Below, piece after piece: positions 53,615 to 62,938 of a stretch of 64,000 nucleotides of DNA. Both the position numbers and the translations under genes were made by a program. This DNA is from an uncultured Draconibacterium sp. GTDB lineage: Bacteria > Bacteroidota > Bacteroidia > Bacteroidales > Prolixibacteraceae. Within the stretch, counting starts at the first letter, position 1, and every line of letters starts with the position of its first letter. The notes beneath the pieces were generated by a model. That model saw only the letters and a list, made by a program, of their open reading frames with translations. It was not told the origin of the DNA and ran no database searches. The stretch covers positions 1 through 64,000 of the forward strand of contig CANLMQ010000019.1 in assembly GCA_947492175.1 (NCBI GenBank), written 5' to 3'.

Positions 53615-55033
53615 TTACGTGAGACTCCTAATTTTCTTTACAAAAACGACAACTAAGAAGTAGGCTAGAAAAGAAAAAGCAATACCAAAAATATTTGCAT
53701 CCAAATTTAATGGTAAATCAAACTCTCCAACAATCAAAGTCAATGTAGAAACACCTCCAACCAACATTGAAACCAACGCTGCTTTTGAATTCGGATTCTT
53801 TAAGAACAAAGCAGCCAGAACCGGCACAATCATTCCTGAAACCATAAATGAATACGAATGCAACATCAGGTCAAGAACGCTGGTCATTTTTAAGGCTAGA
53901 AACATAGCCAACACCCCAACAGCAAAAGTTAACAATTGCGAATAACGCAAGCTGTTTGTGGTCCGGTGCTTCTTCAAAACATCAGTCAGAATATTTCCGG
54001 AAGCAGCCATCAAACAACTATCGGCTGTCGACATAATAGCTGAAAAATAGGCAGACAAAACAATGCCCATAAAACCAACAGGAAGAACAGTTCGCAGCAA
54101 AACCGGTAAGCCCATTTCTGCATCAATAGAAGAGAAAGTATAACCCTGCAACAAACCATTTTCAATGGCAACACGCGCAAACATGCCTAAAACAACCCCT
54201 GTAAATGCCATAAACGGATATTCAAACAAACCGGCTATAAACCATCCTTTTTGTGCCGTTTTGGTGTCTCGCGAAGCATATATACGCTGATACAGAGTCA
54301 TTCCGATAAACCAAATAGGAATGATGGTAAACATCCAGTTTACAATTTGTTGCCACGAAATAGCATCAAGTCTTAAGAATTGGCTGTCGAGGGTTTGTTC
54401 TATTGCCTCAGTTCCGCCGATTTTATAAAATGCAAATGGCATTGCCACAAATAAAAGACCTGCCATTAATATTATCCACTGAATAGTATCAGTATAAATA
54501 ACAGCCTTTAATCCGCCCATCACTGTATAAACAATGGCAATACCACCCATTACAAAAAGTGCTGTTTGAATAGAAAAAACCGGAAAAGTTGAGGATGCCA
54601 GTTTTGCACCGGCCAAAATTTGTGAACTTGTAAAACCTAAATAACCGATGGCAGAAATAATACCGGCAAACATAGCAACGCGCTTATTGTAAACATGTTC
54701 AAGAAACTGCGGAAAAGAAAAGAAACCTTTTTTTCGGGCCAGAGTCGAAACTTTGGGAATTAGAAACACACCACTTAACCAGGCTCCCAACAAGCCGGTA
54801 AAAAGCAACCAACTTCCTGATAATCCCATTGTAAATCCCAGGCCTCCCAAACCAATTGAAAACCCACCACCAACATCCGTGGCAACAACCGATAAACCTA
54901 TGTGTAAACTACTTAGCTTTCTTCCGCCCACATAATAATCGTCGGTACTTTTATTTTTCCGCATAAAATAAAAACCAACACCCAACATTGCAATTAAATA
55001 AATCGCAAAAATTGCCCCGTCAATCCAACTCAT
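53615..55033 (-). CDS. Sodium:solute symporter (SSS family)
   Basis: 472 aa with about 13 TM helices. Family features: DYYVGGRKLSSLHIGLSVVATDVGGGFSIGLGG at the first helices (residues about 31-63) and YFSAIMSTADSCLMAASGNILTDVLKK at about 330-357, the sodium-site helix 8 region. SSS members import proline, glycine betaine, sugars, iodide and other solutes with sodium. The last base of its start codon region abuts the stop of the 75-aa gene, and it is the last gene of the ablA-ablB operon, so a compatible solute or its precursor (lysine, betaine) is the likely cargo. Confidence 0.9.
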   Translation of the reverse strand: MSWIDGAIFAIYLIAMLGVGFYFMRKNKSTDDYYVGGRKLSSLHIGLSVVATDVGGGFSIGLGGLGFTMGLSGSWLLFTGLLGAWLSGVFLIPKVSTLARKKGFFSFPQFLEHVYNKRVAMFAGIISAIGYLGFTSSQILAGAKLASSTFPVFSIQTALFVMGGIAIVYTVMGGLKAVIYTDTIQWIILMAGLLFVAMPFAFYKIGGTEAIEQTLDSQFLRLDAISWQQIVNWMFTIIPIWFIGMTLYQRIYASRDTKTAQKGWFIAGLFEYPFMAFTGVVLGMFARVAIENGLLQGYTFSSIDAEMGLPVLLRTVLPVGFMGIVLSAYFSAIMSTADSCLMAASGNILTDVLKKHRTTNSLRYSQLLTFAVGVLAMFLALKMTSVLDLMLHSYSFMVSGMIVPVLAALFLKNPNSKAALVSMLVGGVSTLTLIVGEFDLPLNLDANIFGIAFSFLAYFLVVVFVKKIRSLT

Positions 55034-55260
55034 TAGTTTATTTCAACATTTAGTTCAATAACCGAAGACCTGTCTTTATGCTTAATTAATCCTTTACTCA
55101 GCAAAGAATAAATAGCTTCTTGCCCCCTACTGTTAGGCAATTTAAGGTTTTTAATTATTTCGCCGTAAATGCAATTACCTTTGCGGTTTAAATACATTAA
55201 AATGTCTTTTTCTGAAGAATTCTCTATTTCCTTTATATTTATTTTATTTTTCTGACTCAT
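55033..55260 (-). CDS. Small winged-helix-like protein, hypothetical
   Basis: 75 aa. The sequence reads like a three-helix plus wing fold: SSEKDILMYLNRKGNCIYGEIIKNLKLPNSRGQEAIYSLLSKGLIKHKDRSSVIELNVEI, where helix-turn-helix is followed by a short beta wing. I do not recognise a named family. It starts within the 3' end of the Cys-rich gene upstream (17-bp overlap), and its stop overlaps the symporter start, so translation is coupled. A regulator of the operon or a protein-interaction module is possible. Confidence 0.65.
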   Translation of the reverse strand: MSQKNKINIKEIENSSEKDILMYLNRKGNCIYGEIIKNLKLPNSRGQEAIYSLLSKGLIKHKDRSSVIELNVEIN

Positions 55261-55438
55261 ATTTTTTTTGCAACTCCAAACTTGTTAGTTTATTAAAATG
55301 TTCACAGTTTTTCCACCCTTTCATTCCCCTATTACAAAACACGTTTCTGAAAATCGGCAAAGGAGTTTCACTCACTTTTACTTTTCCTTGAAATATTTCA
55401 CATTCGCGGGCAAAGCGGCATCTGTTTCCTAAATACAT
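55244..55438 (-). CDS. Small four-cysteine protein, hypothetical
   Basis: 64 aa with cysteines at positions 7, 13, 35 and 45 (CRFARECEIF ... NVFCNRGMKGWKNCEHF). The spacing C-x5-C-x21-C-x9-C, with basic and aromatic residues between, suggests a structural zinc or iron-sulfur site. No family recognised and no signal peptide, so it is cytoplasmic. It begins 1 bp after ablB stops and overlaps the 75-aa gene, which places it in the abl operon. Its length and overlaps argue for a real gene rather than a chance frame. Confidence 0.6.
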   Translation of the reverse strand: MYLGNRCRFARECEIFQGKVKVSETPLPIFRNVFCNRGMKGWKNCEHFNKLTSLELQKKYESEK

Positions 55439-55439
55439 A

Positions 55440-56279
55440 TTATATGGATTTATAATAAACGTTCATACTCTCAATATTCCCTGAAATATTTGTGTTTTTA
55501 ATCAATGTCCCGGCATAAGTAAAATTCCGGCGTAAAAATGTTTTGTTCATACCAATTGATTTCAGACGTGCGATGGTATATAATGTTTTTAAGCCCTGCC
55601 TTTTCATCTCCTTTTCCATTGTTTTTAAAAGCAACAAAGAGAGACCACTCCCCCGGTATTTTGGAAGTGTGGCAAAATCTGTCATTTCCGCATTCAAACC
55701 CTTTGCATCAATTTCGGCCGAAGCCAAAGCAACAAGTTTACCTTTGGTTTCCATCCCGAAATATTGTACTCCTTCCTGCATTGTTTTCTGTATGTACCCG
55801 GTTTCAAATATCGGAAACGGGTAACTTTCAAATACTTCGCGGTAGATAGAAGTGATTTCTTCTAAATTATTTTCCGTTAGTTTTACCAGTCGAAAAGATT
55901 TTGCAGATTTCTCACTTTTATCAGCTTCTCCGTTCACACTTTCAAGGAGTGTGCTAAGCTGAAACAAACTATCATTTTCAATATCCAGCAATCGGTCGGA
56001 ACTTAAAAATTTAGAAACAAAAAAAGCAGCATCAGTTCCCTGATAAAACTCCGGTATTTGGGCTTCCATTAAAAAGCCATTTGCAAAAAAATAAGGAGCA
56101 AACTGTTGTGGTATTTTGCAAAATATCTTCGAATAATTATTGTCCCTGGCCAACGTATTAATCTGCTCAATAATTCCGGGACAATCTCGTTCATCGAGTT
56201 TCATTAAATATACGCGCTTATTTAACTCGCCGTGCTGTATTAATGTTCCATGTCCAATTTTTTCAATCTTATCAAGCAT
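55440..56279 (-). CDS. ablB: Beta-lysine N6-acetyltransferase
   Basis: 279 aa. The N-terminal half is an AblB-specific region (KIEKIGHGTLIQHGELNKRVYLMKL, NNYSKIFCKIP). The C-terminal GNAT domain (about 130-270) has the acetyl-CoA loop LPKYRGSGLSLLLLKTME and ARLKSIGMNKTFLRRNFTYAGTL. It acetylates beta-lysine made by AblA to N-epsilon-acetyl-beta-lysine, a compatible solute best known in methanogens and also found in some bacteria. Its start overlaps the ablA stop by 8 bases, which supports a tight operon. Confidence 0.9.
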   Translation of the reverse strand: MLDKIEKIGHGTLIQHGELNKRVYLMKLDERDCPGIIEQINTLARDNNYSKIFCKIPQQFAPYFFANGFLMEAQIPEFYQGTDAAFFVSKFLSSDRLLDIENDSLFQLSTLLESVNGEADKSEKSAKSFRLVKLTENNLEEITSIYREVFESYPFPIFETGYIQKTMQEGVQYFGMETKGKLVALASAEIDAKGLNAEMTDFATLPKYRGSGLSLLLLKTMEKEMKRQGLKTLYTIARLKSIGMNKTFLRRNFTYAGTLIKNTNISGNIESMNVYYKSI

Positions 56280-57585
56280 TCTCTTCCCTCCTCAAAATAC
56301 GTTCGTTGTCTTCCGGAATTAACGATATCGAATCATCCCTGTTCGATAAAAGTTTTTCAATACCAATAGCTTCCGATTCATCAACCTCGTCCAGTTTTAA
56401 ATCAAGATTACACTGATCACAATCGCGATCGCACATTTTAGGCTCGTAGCTATCTGGCTCTTTGTATGTTGTAATTACCCCTTCGTAATTTCGCAAAACA
56501 ACTTTATTGGTCGACCAGGAAATTATATAATTGGGCATAACCGGAATCTTTCCTCCTCCCCCGGGAGCATCAATAACATATGTCGGGCGCGCAAATCCAC
56601 TTGTATGCCCTACTAAACTTTCCATAATTTCAATACCTTTCCCAATTGGGGTTCTAAAATGAGATAACCCCTCCGACAAATCACACTGGTATAAATAATA
56701 CGGGCGTACACGGTTTTGAACAAGCTTGTGAAGCAGCGATTTCATTATACGTGGACAATCGTTAACATCAGCTAATAAAACGGACTGATTTCCCAACGGG
56801 AATCCGCCATCGGCTAACTTCGCCAGAGCTTCTTTTGCAGAAGAGGTAATTTCGTTCGGATGATTAAAATGTGTATTAATCCACAAAGGCTGATATTTTT
56901 TTAAAATCGCAACCAAATCATCGGTTATCCGGTATGGTAACACCACTGGCATTCGGGTTCCGATACGAATGATTTCAACGTGTGGAATTTTACTAATTTC
57001 AGACAAGAGCCAGTCTATTTTAGAATCGGGTAACATAAATGGATCTCCTCCCGAAAGTAACACATCGCGCACTTGCGGATTTTCAGCAATATATTTTATG
57101 CCTTTCTGCAGCTGATCTTTTGAAGGCACAAAATCAACGTCGCCCACTTTTCGTTTGCGCGTACAATGACGGCAATACATTGAGCAAATATTACTAACAT
57201 GAAACAACACCCTGTCGGGATACCTGTGAGTTATTCCCTCTACCGGACTATCACTGTCTTCCGATAACGGATCTTCAAGTTCCGATTGTAAAGTTATCAA
57301 TTCCTCTACACCACCAAATGCCTGTTTAAATACCGGATCATTTCTAAAATTCTTTTTGTCGATTAGCGACAAATAGTAAGGCGTAAGAGAGAGCGGAAAT
57401 TTCTCGAAAGTCTTCAATAATCCCAATCTTTCATCTTCATCAAATTTAATCCCGGTTAATTCTTCAAACTTATCCACAGATTTTATCGAATGCTTTATCT
57501 GCCATTTCCAATCTTTCCATTTCGATATTTTTGCATGGTCCTCTATGCGTTTTGCAATGTTCTGCTGCGAATTATTATATATCAT
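56272..57585 (-). CDS. ablA: Lysine 2,3-aminomutase
   Basis: 437 aa radical SAM enzyme. The cluster motif is CSMYCRHC (Cys134, Cys138, Cys141). LLSGGDPFMLPD provides the GGDP glycine block. PLP is bound by the lysine in PGGGGK (Lys346). The C-terminal zinc-binding cysteines lie in MCDRDCDQCNLDL. It converts L-lysine to L-beta-lysine. Directly followed by ablB, so the product is acetylated for osmoprotection rather than fermented: the lysine fermentation genes (kamDE, kdd, kce) are absent. The operon faces away from the trehalose operon across a gap of about 550 bases. Confidence 0.95.
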   Translation of the reverse strand: MIYNNSQQNIAKRIEDHAKISKWKDWKWQIKHSIKSVDKFEELTGIKFDEDERLGLLKTFEKFPLSLTPYYLSLIDKKNFRNDPVFKQAFGGVEELITLQSELEDPLSEDSDSPVEGITHRYPDRVLFHVSNICSMYCRHCTRKRKVGDVDFVPSKDQLQKGIKYIAENPQVRDVLLSGGDPFMLPDSKIDWLLSEISKIPHVEIIRIGTRMPVVLPYRITDDLVAILKKYQPLWINTHFNHPNEITSSAKEALAKLADGGFPLGNQSVLLADVNDCPRIMKSLLHKLVQNRVRPYYLYQCDLSEGLSHFRTPIGKGIEIMESLVGHTSGFARPTYVIDAPGGGGKIPVMPNYIISWSTNKVVLRNYEGVITTYKEPDSYEPKMCDRDCDQCNLDLKLDEVDESEAIGIEKLLSNRDDSISLIPEDNERILRREENA

Positions 57586-58132
57586 ATTCTAACTTTAAAA
57601 TTCTATGTTTACTAAACCACCATTTGTTTTATTTCTGAAGCAGCGAATGTTTCTATCCAACTTATATACTCCGGCACAACACCAGAAAATATAAGCTTGC
57701 TAATTTTCGAGGACAAAGAGAACAAGTGTTATTTTTTTGAATTGATTTAATCCCCAACTCAATCTCATTTATATTTTTCGCCCCGCCAAGAAGTATAAAT
57801 TTTCAAATCAGGAGCACAGACAAAACGAATTGAAAAACAGACTGCCTATTTACTTTTCTAATCCTTCAAAAAGATTGTTTTTTATTCAAAATTCGTCACA
57901 AACATGCTTCCTCTTGAATAAGTACTTCCCTCGCTACTATCTCATTTACCAATGAGTCCACATCTTATCCCTCATTTAGTTTCTATGCGAACAAAATTAC
58001 AAAATTTGCCAAGCCATCCAAAACAATTACATTAAGATAGTGTTTAATTAATAACATATTAAACCAAACACATCCCTGACTTTGAACAAATTAAATAAAT
58101 TTGTAATTACTATTATTTCTATAGAAACTATT
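57586..58132. other. Long divergent intergenic region between ablA and the trehalose gene
   Basis: About 550 bases, AT-rich, no ORF worth reporting. The only promoter-like element I trust is the -7 for the trehalose gene. No clear promoter for ablA, no strong hairpin and no recognised riboswitch motif. Confidence 0.45.
58096..58103 (+). promoter_or_regulatory. -7 element of the trehalose operon
   Basis: TAAATTTG fits TAnnTTTG; start near 58110, leader of about 23 bases. The TTG upstream is only 11 bases away, so no proper -33. Confidence 0.4.
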
Positions 58133-60334
58133 ATGAGTAGATTAATAATTGCATCGAACCGATTACCGGTTAGTATAGAGAAATCAGACAAAAACTTAAA
58201 ACTCACCCCCAGTGCAGGCGGATTAGCCACAGGATTAAAATCATATCATAAAGGTAACGACAGTATCTGGATTGGCTGGCCGGGAGTAACACCGGAATCA
58301 AAAAAAGAAACAAACGAAATAACTGAATTGCTTAAACAGGAACAATGCCTGCCTGTTTTTTTAAGCGAAGAGCAGATTGCAAACTATTACGATGGGTTTA
58401 GCAATGCTACCTTGTGGCCCTTGTTTCACTATTTTGGTGAATTTACCGAATTTAACGAAACCTATTGGGAAGCCTATAACAATGTTAACCAACAATTTGC
58501 TGAAACCATTATTGAAAATGCAAAAGAAAACGACACAGTTTGGGTACACGATTACCAACTGTTATTGCTCCCAAATATTTTACGCCAGAAAAGGCCCGAT
58601 TTACGCATTGGCTTTTTTCTTCACATTCCTTTCCCTTCCTACGAATTAATACGTATTCTTCCCTGGCGCGAAGAAATTATTGAAGGTATGCTTGGTGCCG
58701 ACTTACTGGGGTTTCATACCTACGATTACGCACGCCATTTTATAAGTTCGGTAAAACGATTGCTGGGCCACGATGTTGAGTTCAATCAAATCAAGCTTGA
58801 AAATCGTCAGGTTTACATTGATGTTTTTCCAATGGGTATTGATTATAAAAAATTTGAAAGCAGAGCGCTGGAGGTTCAGAGCAAACCTATTCAGGACCGC
58901 TCGAAAGAACATCAGGATATTGACCGCTTTTTAATGGGAAAACCAGACCGAAAAATTATTCTATCGATCGACAGGCTGGACTATACAAAAGGAATACCTG
59001 AGCGTTTAAAGGCATTCAGACACTTTATTAATAAACACCCTGAGTACCGGGAACAGGTCTCTTTAATTATGCTCACTGTACCTTCAAGAACCGATGTTGA
59101 ACAATATCAGAACCTAAAAAACGAAATTGATATTCTAGTTGGTAATATAAACGGCGAATTCGGAACCATTAACTGGACCCCGGTAATTTACTTCTACCGG
59201 TCGATGCCATTTGAAAACCTGATAGAGCTGTACAGTTCGGCAGACGTTGCACTGCTAACACCTTTGCGCGATGGGATGAACCTGGTTGCCAAAGAATACA
59301 TTGCCTCGAAAGTAAACCACAAAGGAGCATTAATTTTAAGTGAAATGGCCGGTGCTTCAAAAGAACTTGGAGAAGCAATTTCTGTAAACCCAAACAACAT
59401 ACCCCAAACTGCTGAGGCCATTTACACTGCACTTACCCAAACAGATAAAGAACGCGAAAAGGCAGTTATGACCATGCAAAAACGTATCAAACGCTACGAT
59501 GTTCACAAGTGGGCAGCAGAATTTATGAATGCTTTAAAAACTACAATCGATAAACAATTGGACCATCATGCGCGAAAAATATCGCCAAGATTAAGATCCT
59601 GCATTGTCGATGAATTTAACCAGGCAAAATCAAAAACCATATTTTTAGATTACGACGGAACCTTACAACGTTTCTTCGACAACCCGCAGGCAGCCGGCCC
59701 CGACCAGGAGCTTTACAATCTGCTCGACCGGGTTTCGAATCTTAAAAACACCAAACTGGTTTTGGTAAGCGGACGTGACCGCGATACATTTAACAAATGG
59801 TTTGGCAACCGAAACTATAACTTAATTGCCGAACATGGCGCCTGGGAGAGAAAACTGGGGAAAGGCTGGCAAGAAAGAAAAGCAGTAAACTCAGAATGGA
59901 AAGGAAACATACTTCCTGTACTTGAATCGTTTGTAGACCGTACTCCCGGAAGTTTAATAGAGGAAAAAACCTATTCGCTGGTGTGGCATTATCGAAAAGC
60001 AGATATTGAACTGGGTGTAGTCAGATCGCTGGAATTACTGCACACCATTTCAAACCTTATCCTCAACCAGGACCTGGAAATTTTAGAAGGTAAAAAAGTA
60101 ATTGAAATTAAAGTTGCCGGAATTAACAAAGGGACGGCTGCTTCCGATTTTCTGACACACAACAGTACCGATTTTGTACTAGCTATTGGCGATGACTGGA
60201 CTGATGAATTTCTGTTTAAAGAATTGCCCGAAAATGCACATACCGTAAAAGTTGGATCAGAAAATTCGGTGGCCAAATATTACGTTAATAACTACAAAGA
60301 CGTTCGGAATTTTTTAAAAGAATTACTTAAATAG
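58133..60334 (+). CDS. Bifunctional trehalose-6-phosphate synthase/phosphatase
   Basis: 733 aa from the ATG at 58133 (MSRLIIASNRLPVS, the canonical TPS start); the longer TTG frame from 58082 is rejected. The N-terminal GT20 synthase (about 1-460) has NRLPVSIEK, GGLATGL, WIGWPG, WVHDYQLLLLPN, FFLHIPFPS, RLDYTKGIPER and LRDGMNLVAKEY. The C-terminal HAD phosphatase (about 490-730) has FLDYDGTL (near 506-513), VSGRD and GDDWTDEF. It makes trehalose from UDP-glucose (or similar) and glucose-6-phosphate in one protein, as in fused OtsA-OtsB. Trehalose would act as osmolyte alongside acetyl-beta-lysine. The GH15 gene follows 60 bp downstream. Confidence 0.96.
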   Translation: MSRLIIASNRLPVSIEKSDKNLKLTPSAGGLATGLKSYHKGNDSIWIGWPGVTPESKKETNEITELLKQEQCLPVFLSEEQIANYYDGFSNATLWPLFHYFGEFTEFNETYWEAYNNVNQQFAETIIENAKENDTVWVHDYQLLLLPNILRQKRPDLRIGFFLHIPFPSYELIRILPWREEIIEGMLGADLLGFHTYDYARHFISSVKRLLGHDVEFNQIKLENRQVYIDVFPMGIDYKKFESRALEVQSKPIQDRSKEHQDIDRFLMGKPDRKIILSIDRLDYTKGIPERLKAFRHFINKHPEYREQVSLIMLTVPSRTDVEQYQNLKNEIDILVGNINGEFGTINWTPVIYFYRSMPFENLIELYSSADVALLTPLRDGMNLVAKEYIASKVNHKGALILSEMAGASKELGEAISVNPNNIPQTAEAIYTALTQTDKEREKAVMTMQKRIKRYDVHKWAAEFMNALKTTIDKQLDHHARKISPRLRSCIVDEFNQAKSKTIFLDYDGTLQRFFDNPQAAGPDQELYNLLDRVSNLKNTKLVLVSGRDRDTFNKWFGNRNYNLIAEHGAWERKLGKGWQERKAVNSEWKGNILPVLESFVDRTPGSLIEEKTYSLVWHYRKADIELGVVRSLELLHTISNLILNQDLEILEGKKVIEIKVAGINKGTAASDFLTHNSTDFVLAIGDDWTDEFLFKELPENAHTVKVGSENSVAKYYVNNYKDVRNFLKELLK

Positions 60335-60394
60335 TTAAACCCTCCTTGCTAAACGATGTTACTACTTTTTTAAACATCCATTAAAATATTATAC

Positions 60395-62200
60395 ATGGAA
60401 AACATGAACTATGCAGTTATCGGAAACTGTAAAAGTGCAGCGCTTATCTCCAAAACAGGATCGATTGACTGGTATTGTGCCCCGGATTTTGATTCGGCTT
60501 CTGTTTTTGCAAAAATTCTGGACAATGAAATTGGAGGAAGTTTCGAAATCATAACCGACGATAGTTATACAATTAAGCAAAGTTATATAAAATCAACAAA
60601 CATATTATCTACCACATTTACAAGTGGCAACAACTGTTTTGAGGTAATTGACTTTATGCCCCGCTACAAAAACAATGGAACTACGTACTACAATCCGCCC
60701 GAAATAATAAGGTATTTTAAATACAAATCGGGCAACCCGGTTTTTTCAATTTTGTATAATCCAAAAATGGAATATGCAAAATACCATACCGACGTAGTAG
60801 CCGACGAAGAATACATAAAAAGCTCAACAACCGAAGGCGACTACGACTCGATTTATCTCTATACCGACTTCGACAAACAAGCCATCATTCAGCAAAAGCC
60901 TATTTATTTAAAAGAAGATGCCTATGTTTTACTGGCCTACGATGAAAAACTATTGAATCAGACTCTGGACCGCCAGTATTTAAAGCTTCAGAAAACTAAA
61001 GTTTACTGGCTCGACTGGTCAAACAGCCTTACATCGTTTACCCGTTACAATAAAGAAATTGTGCGGAGTGCACTGGTTTTAAAGCTGCTGAGTTACGACA
61101 AAACAGGAGCTGTATTAGCTGCCGCAACTACGTCGCTCCCCGAATCTGTGGGCGAGGAAAGAAACTGGGATTACCGGTTTTGCTGGATTCGCGATGCTTC
61201 CATGGCCATTAAAATCATGTCGAAATTAGGGCACCTTAATACGGTAAAACGTTTTATGAAATTTATTATTGACATTATCCCCGACAAGGATGAGAAAATA
61301 CAGATAATGTATGGAATAAACCGGGAAAAAACGTTAACAGAAGAAGAACTGACACATTTAAAAGGATACAAAAACTCGGCTCCGGTACGCATTGGAAATG
61401 CCGCTTACATGCAAAAGCAAAACGATATTTACGGAGTTTTAGTTGATGTTATTTATCAACAATTTATCCAGTTTAAAATCTCGCTTGAGAACAGCGAATC
61501 GTTGTGGACCATTGTACGAAGTATTGTACGCATTGTAGAAAACAACTGGCAAAAACCTGACAAAGGAATTTGGGAGATCAGAACCGACGAGAAACATTTT
61601 ACTTTTTCGAAAGTATTATGCTGGGTAGCCATCGACAGAGCTATTAAAATTGCGAACATTATTCATAAAGAAAAATACCTTCCCGGCTGGCAAAAACTTG
61701 CCGATACAATTAAATCAGAGATACTTGAAAATGCGTGGAACGAAAAAAAAGGAGCTTTTACCCAGTTTTACGGATCGAATGATATGGATGCGGCCAATTT
61801 ATTAATGGAATCGTATGGTTTTATAGATGCAAAAGACGACAAATACATTAAAACGGTAAAAAGAACAGAAGAGGAACTTTGCCACAACGGATTAATGTAC
61901 CGCTACAAAAACCAGGATGATTTTGGATTGCCCACCTCATCGTTTACTATTTGCACCTTCTGGCTGATAAATGCACTCGATGCCATTGGGAAACGCAAAA
62001 AAGCCAAACAAATGTTTGAGCAACTGTTACAATACAGTAACCATGTAGGGCTTTTCAGCGAAGATCTGGATTTTGAAACAAAAGAACTTTTGGGAAATTT
62101 TCCGCAAGCCTACTCGCACCTGGCGTTAATAGATACAGCAATCAATTTATCGAAAGGAAAAATTACAGAAGACGAGCAGATACTAGAGGCAATCCACTAA
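60395..62200 (+). CDS. Glycoside hydrolase family 15 protein (trehalase or glucoamylase-like)
   Basis: 601 aa without signal peptide, so cytoplasmic. An N-terminal beta-sandwich (about 1-220) begins MNYAVIGNCKSAALISKTGSIDWYCAPDFDSASVF. The (alpha/alpha)6 barrel (about 230-590) has SLPESVGEERNWDYRFCWIRDASMAIK, DKGIWEIRTDEKHFTFSKVLCWVAIDRA (first catalytic Glu) and a late GLFSEDLDFETKELLGNFPQAYSHLALIDTA with the second Glu. Family members include trehalases and glucoamylases; the adjacency to the trehalose synthase gene favours trehalose turnover. It ends 47 bp before the convergent MarR gene. Confidence 0.88.
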   Translation: MENMNYAVIGNCKSAALISKTGSIDWYCAPDFDSASVFAKILDNEIGGSFEIITDDSYTIKQSYIKSTNILSTTFTSGNNCFEVIDFMPRYKNNGTTYYNPPEIIRYFKYKSGNPVFSILYNPKMEYAKYHTDVVADEEYIKSSTTEGDYDSIYLYTDFDKQAIIQQKPIYLKEDAYVLLAYDEKLLNQTLDRQYLKLQKTKVYWLDWSNSLTSFTRYNKEIVRSALVLKLLSYDKTGAVLAAATTSLPESVGEERNWDYRFCWIRDASMAIKIMSKLGHLNTVKRFMKFIIDIIPDKDEKIQIMYGINREKTLTEEELTHLKGYKNSAPVRIGNAAYMQKQNDIYGVLVDVIYQQFIQFKISLENSESLWTIVRSIVRIVENNWQKPDKGIWEIRTDEKHFTFSKVLCWVAIDRAIKIANIIHKEKYLPGWQKLADTIKSEILENAWNEKKGAFTQFYGSNDMDAANLLMESYGFIDAKDDKYIKTVKRTEEELCHNGLMYRYKNQDDFGLPTSSFTICTFWLINALDAIGKRKKAKQMFEQLLQYSNHVGLFSEDLDFETKELLGNFPQAYSHLALIDTAINLSKGKITEDEQILEAIH

Positions 62201-62247
62201 ACAGCCCGATTTCCATTCTACACTATTCTTACAGAAAGCTATAAATA

Positions 62248-62745
62248 TCAGATGTCAGCACTGTCAAAATTCCCCTCCAGATCGACATCCATTGTTAACA
62301 TAGGAGAAGCATCAACTTGTTTAATATCGAGTATACTTACCAAAGTTTCCAGTCCATCTTCAACTTTCTGAAGAGTTGCTGTATCCAGCTGCATAAGCCG
62401 CTCCGAAAGCTGTTCGTGAAGTAGCGACGGAATTGTATCGAGTAGTTTATCTCCGGCAGAAGTAAGAGCAATGTTAACCACCCTTTTATCACCCGATTTG
62501 GGTAAACGTGCCAGGTAGCCTTTTTTCTCTAAACGGTTAATAATTCCGCTAACGGTACTCGAATTTAAATTCAGAAATTTACGTATTTCGCCCTGTGTCG
62601 ACTGATAATTTTTAGAATCGTGCAAAAAATTTAAACATAAAACCTGTGGAATACTTACTCCGTATTCCTTCTGAATTTTTTTCGACTCGATATCAACCGA
62701 CCGAACAATTTTTCTGATTTTTATTAATATCTCCGTAGTATCCAT
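62248..62745 (-). CDS. MarR-family transcriptional regulator
   Basis: 165 aa. Winged HTH (about 35-110): VLCLNFLHDSKNYQSTQGEIRKFLNLNSSTVSGIINRLEKKGYLARLPKSGDKRVVNIALTSAG, with the wing RxxxxxDKR typical of MarR. Flanking helices form the dimer. The last 25 residues are an acidic tail (LTMDVDLEGNFDSADI). It is convergent with the trehalose operon and lies downstream of der; its targets are not evident, though the osmolyte genes are the closest candidates. Confidence 0.92.
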   Translation of the reverse strand: MDTTEILIKIRKIVRSVDIESKKIQKEYGVSIPQVLCLNFLHDSKNYQSTQGEIRKFLNLNSSTVSGIINRLEKKGYLARLPKSGDKRVVNIALTSAGDKLLDTIPSLLHEQLSERLMQLDTATLQKVEDGLETLVSILDIKQVDASPMLTMDVDLEGNFDSADI

Positions 62746-62938
62746 TCAGCAGATAAAAATACGAATGTTTTTATTCTTGCTAACCCACGTTCCATATTTT
62801 TTCAGGAAAGCACTTTGACTAAATACACTCTCAAGGTAAATTTTTCATAATCCATCAGTACTCTAAACAAAAAATCCATCTGCACTCTTTCAAATACAAA
62901 TGGACTTCATGCTTCCGTCTTTCAACTTAGCGTTTCCT

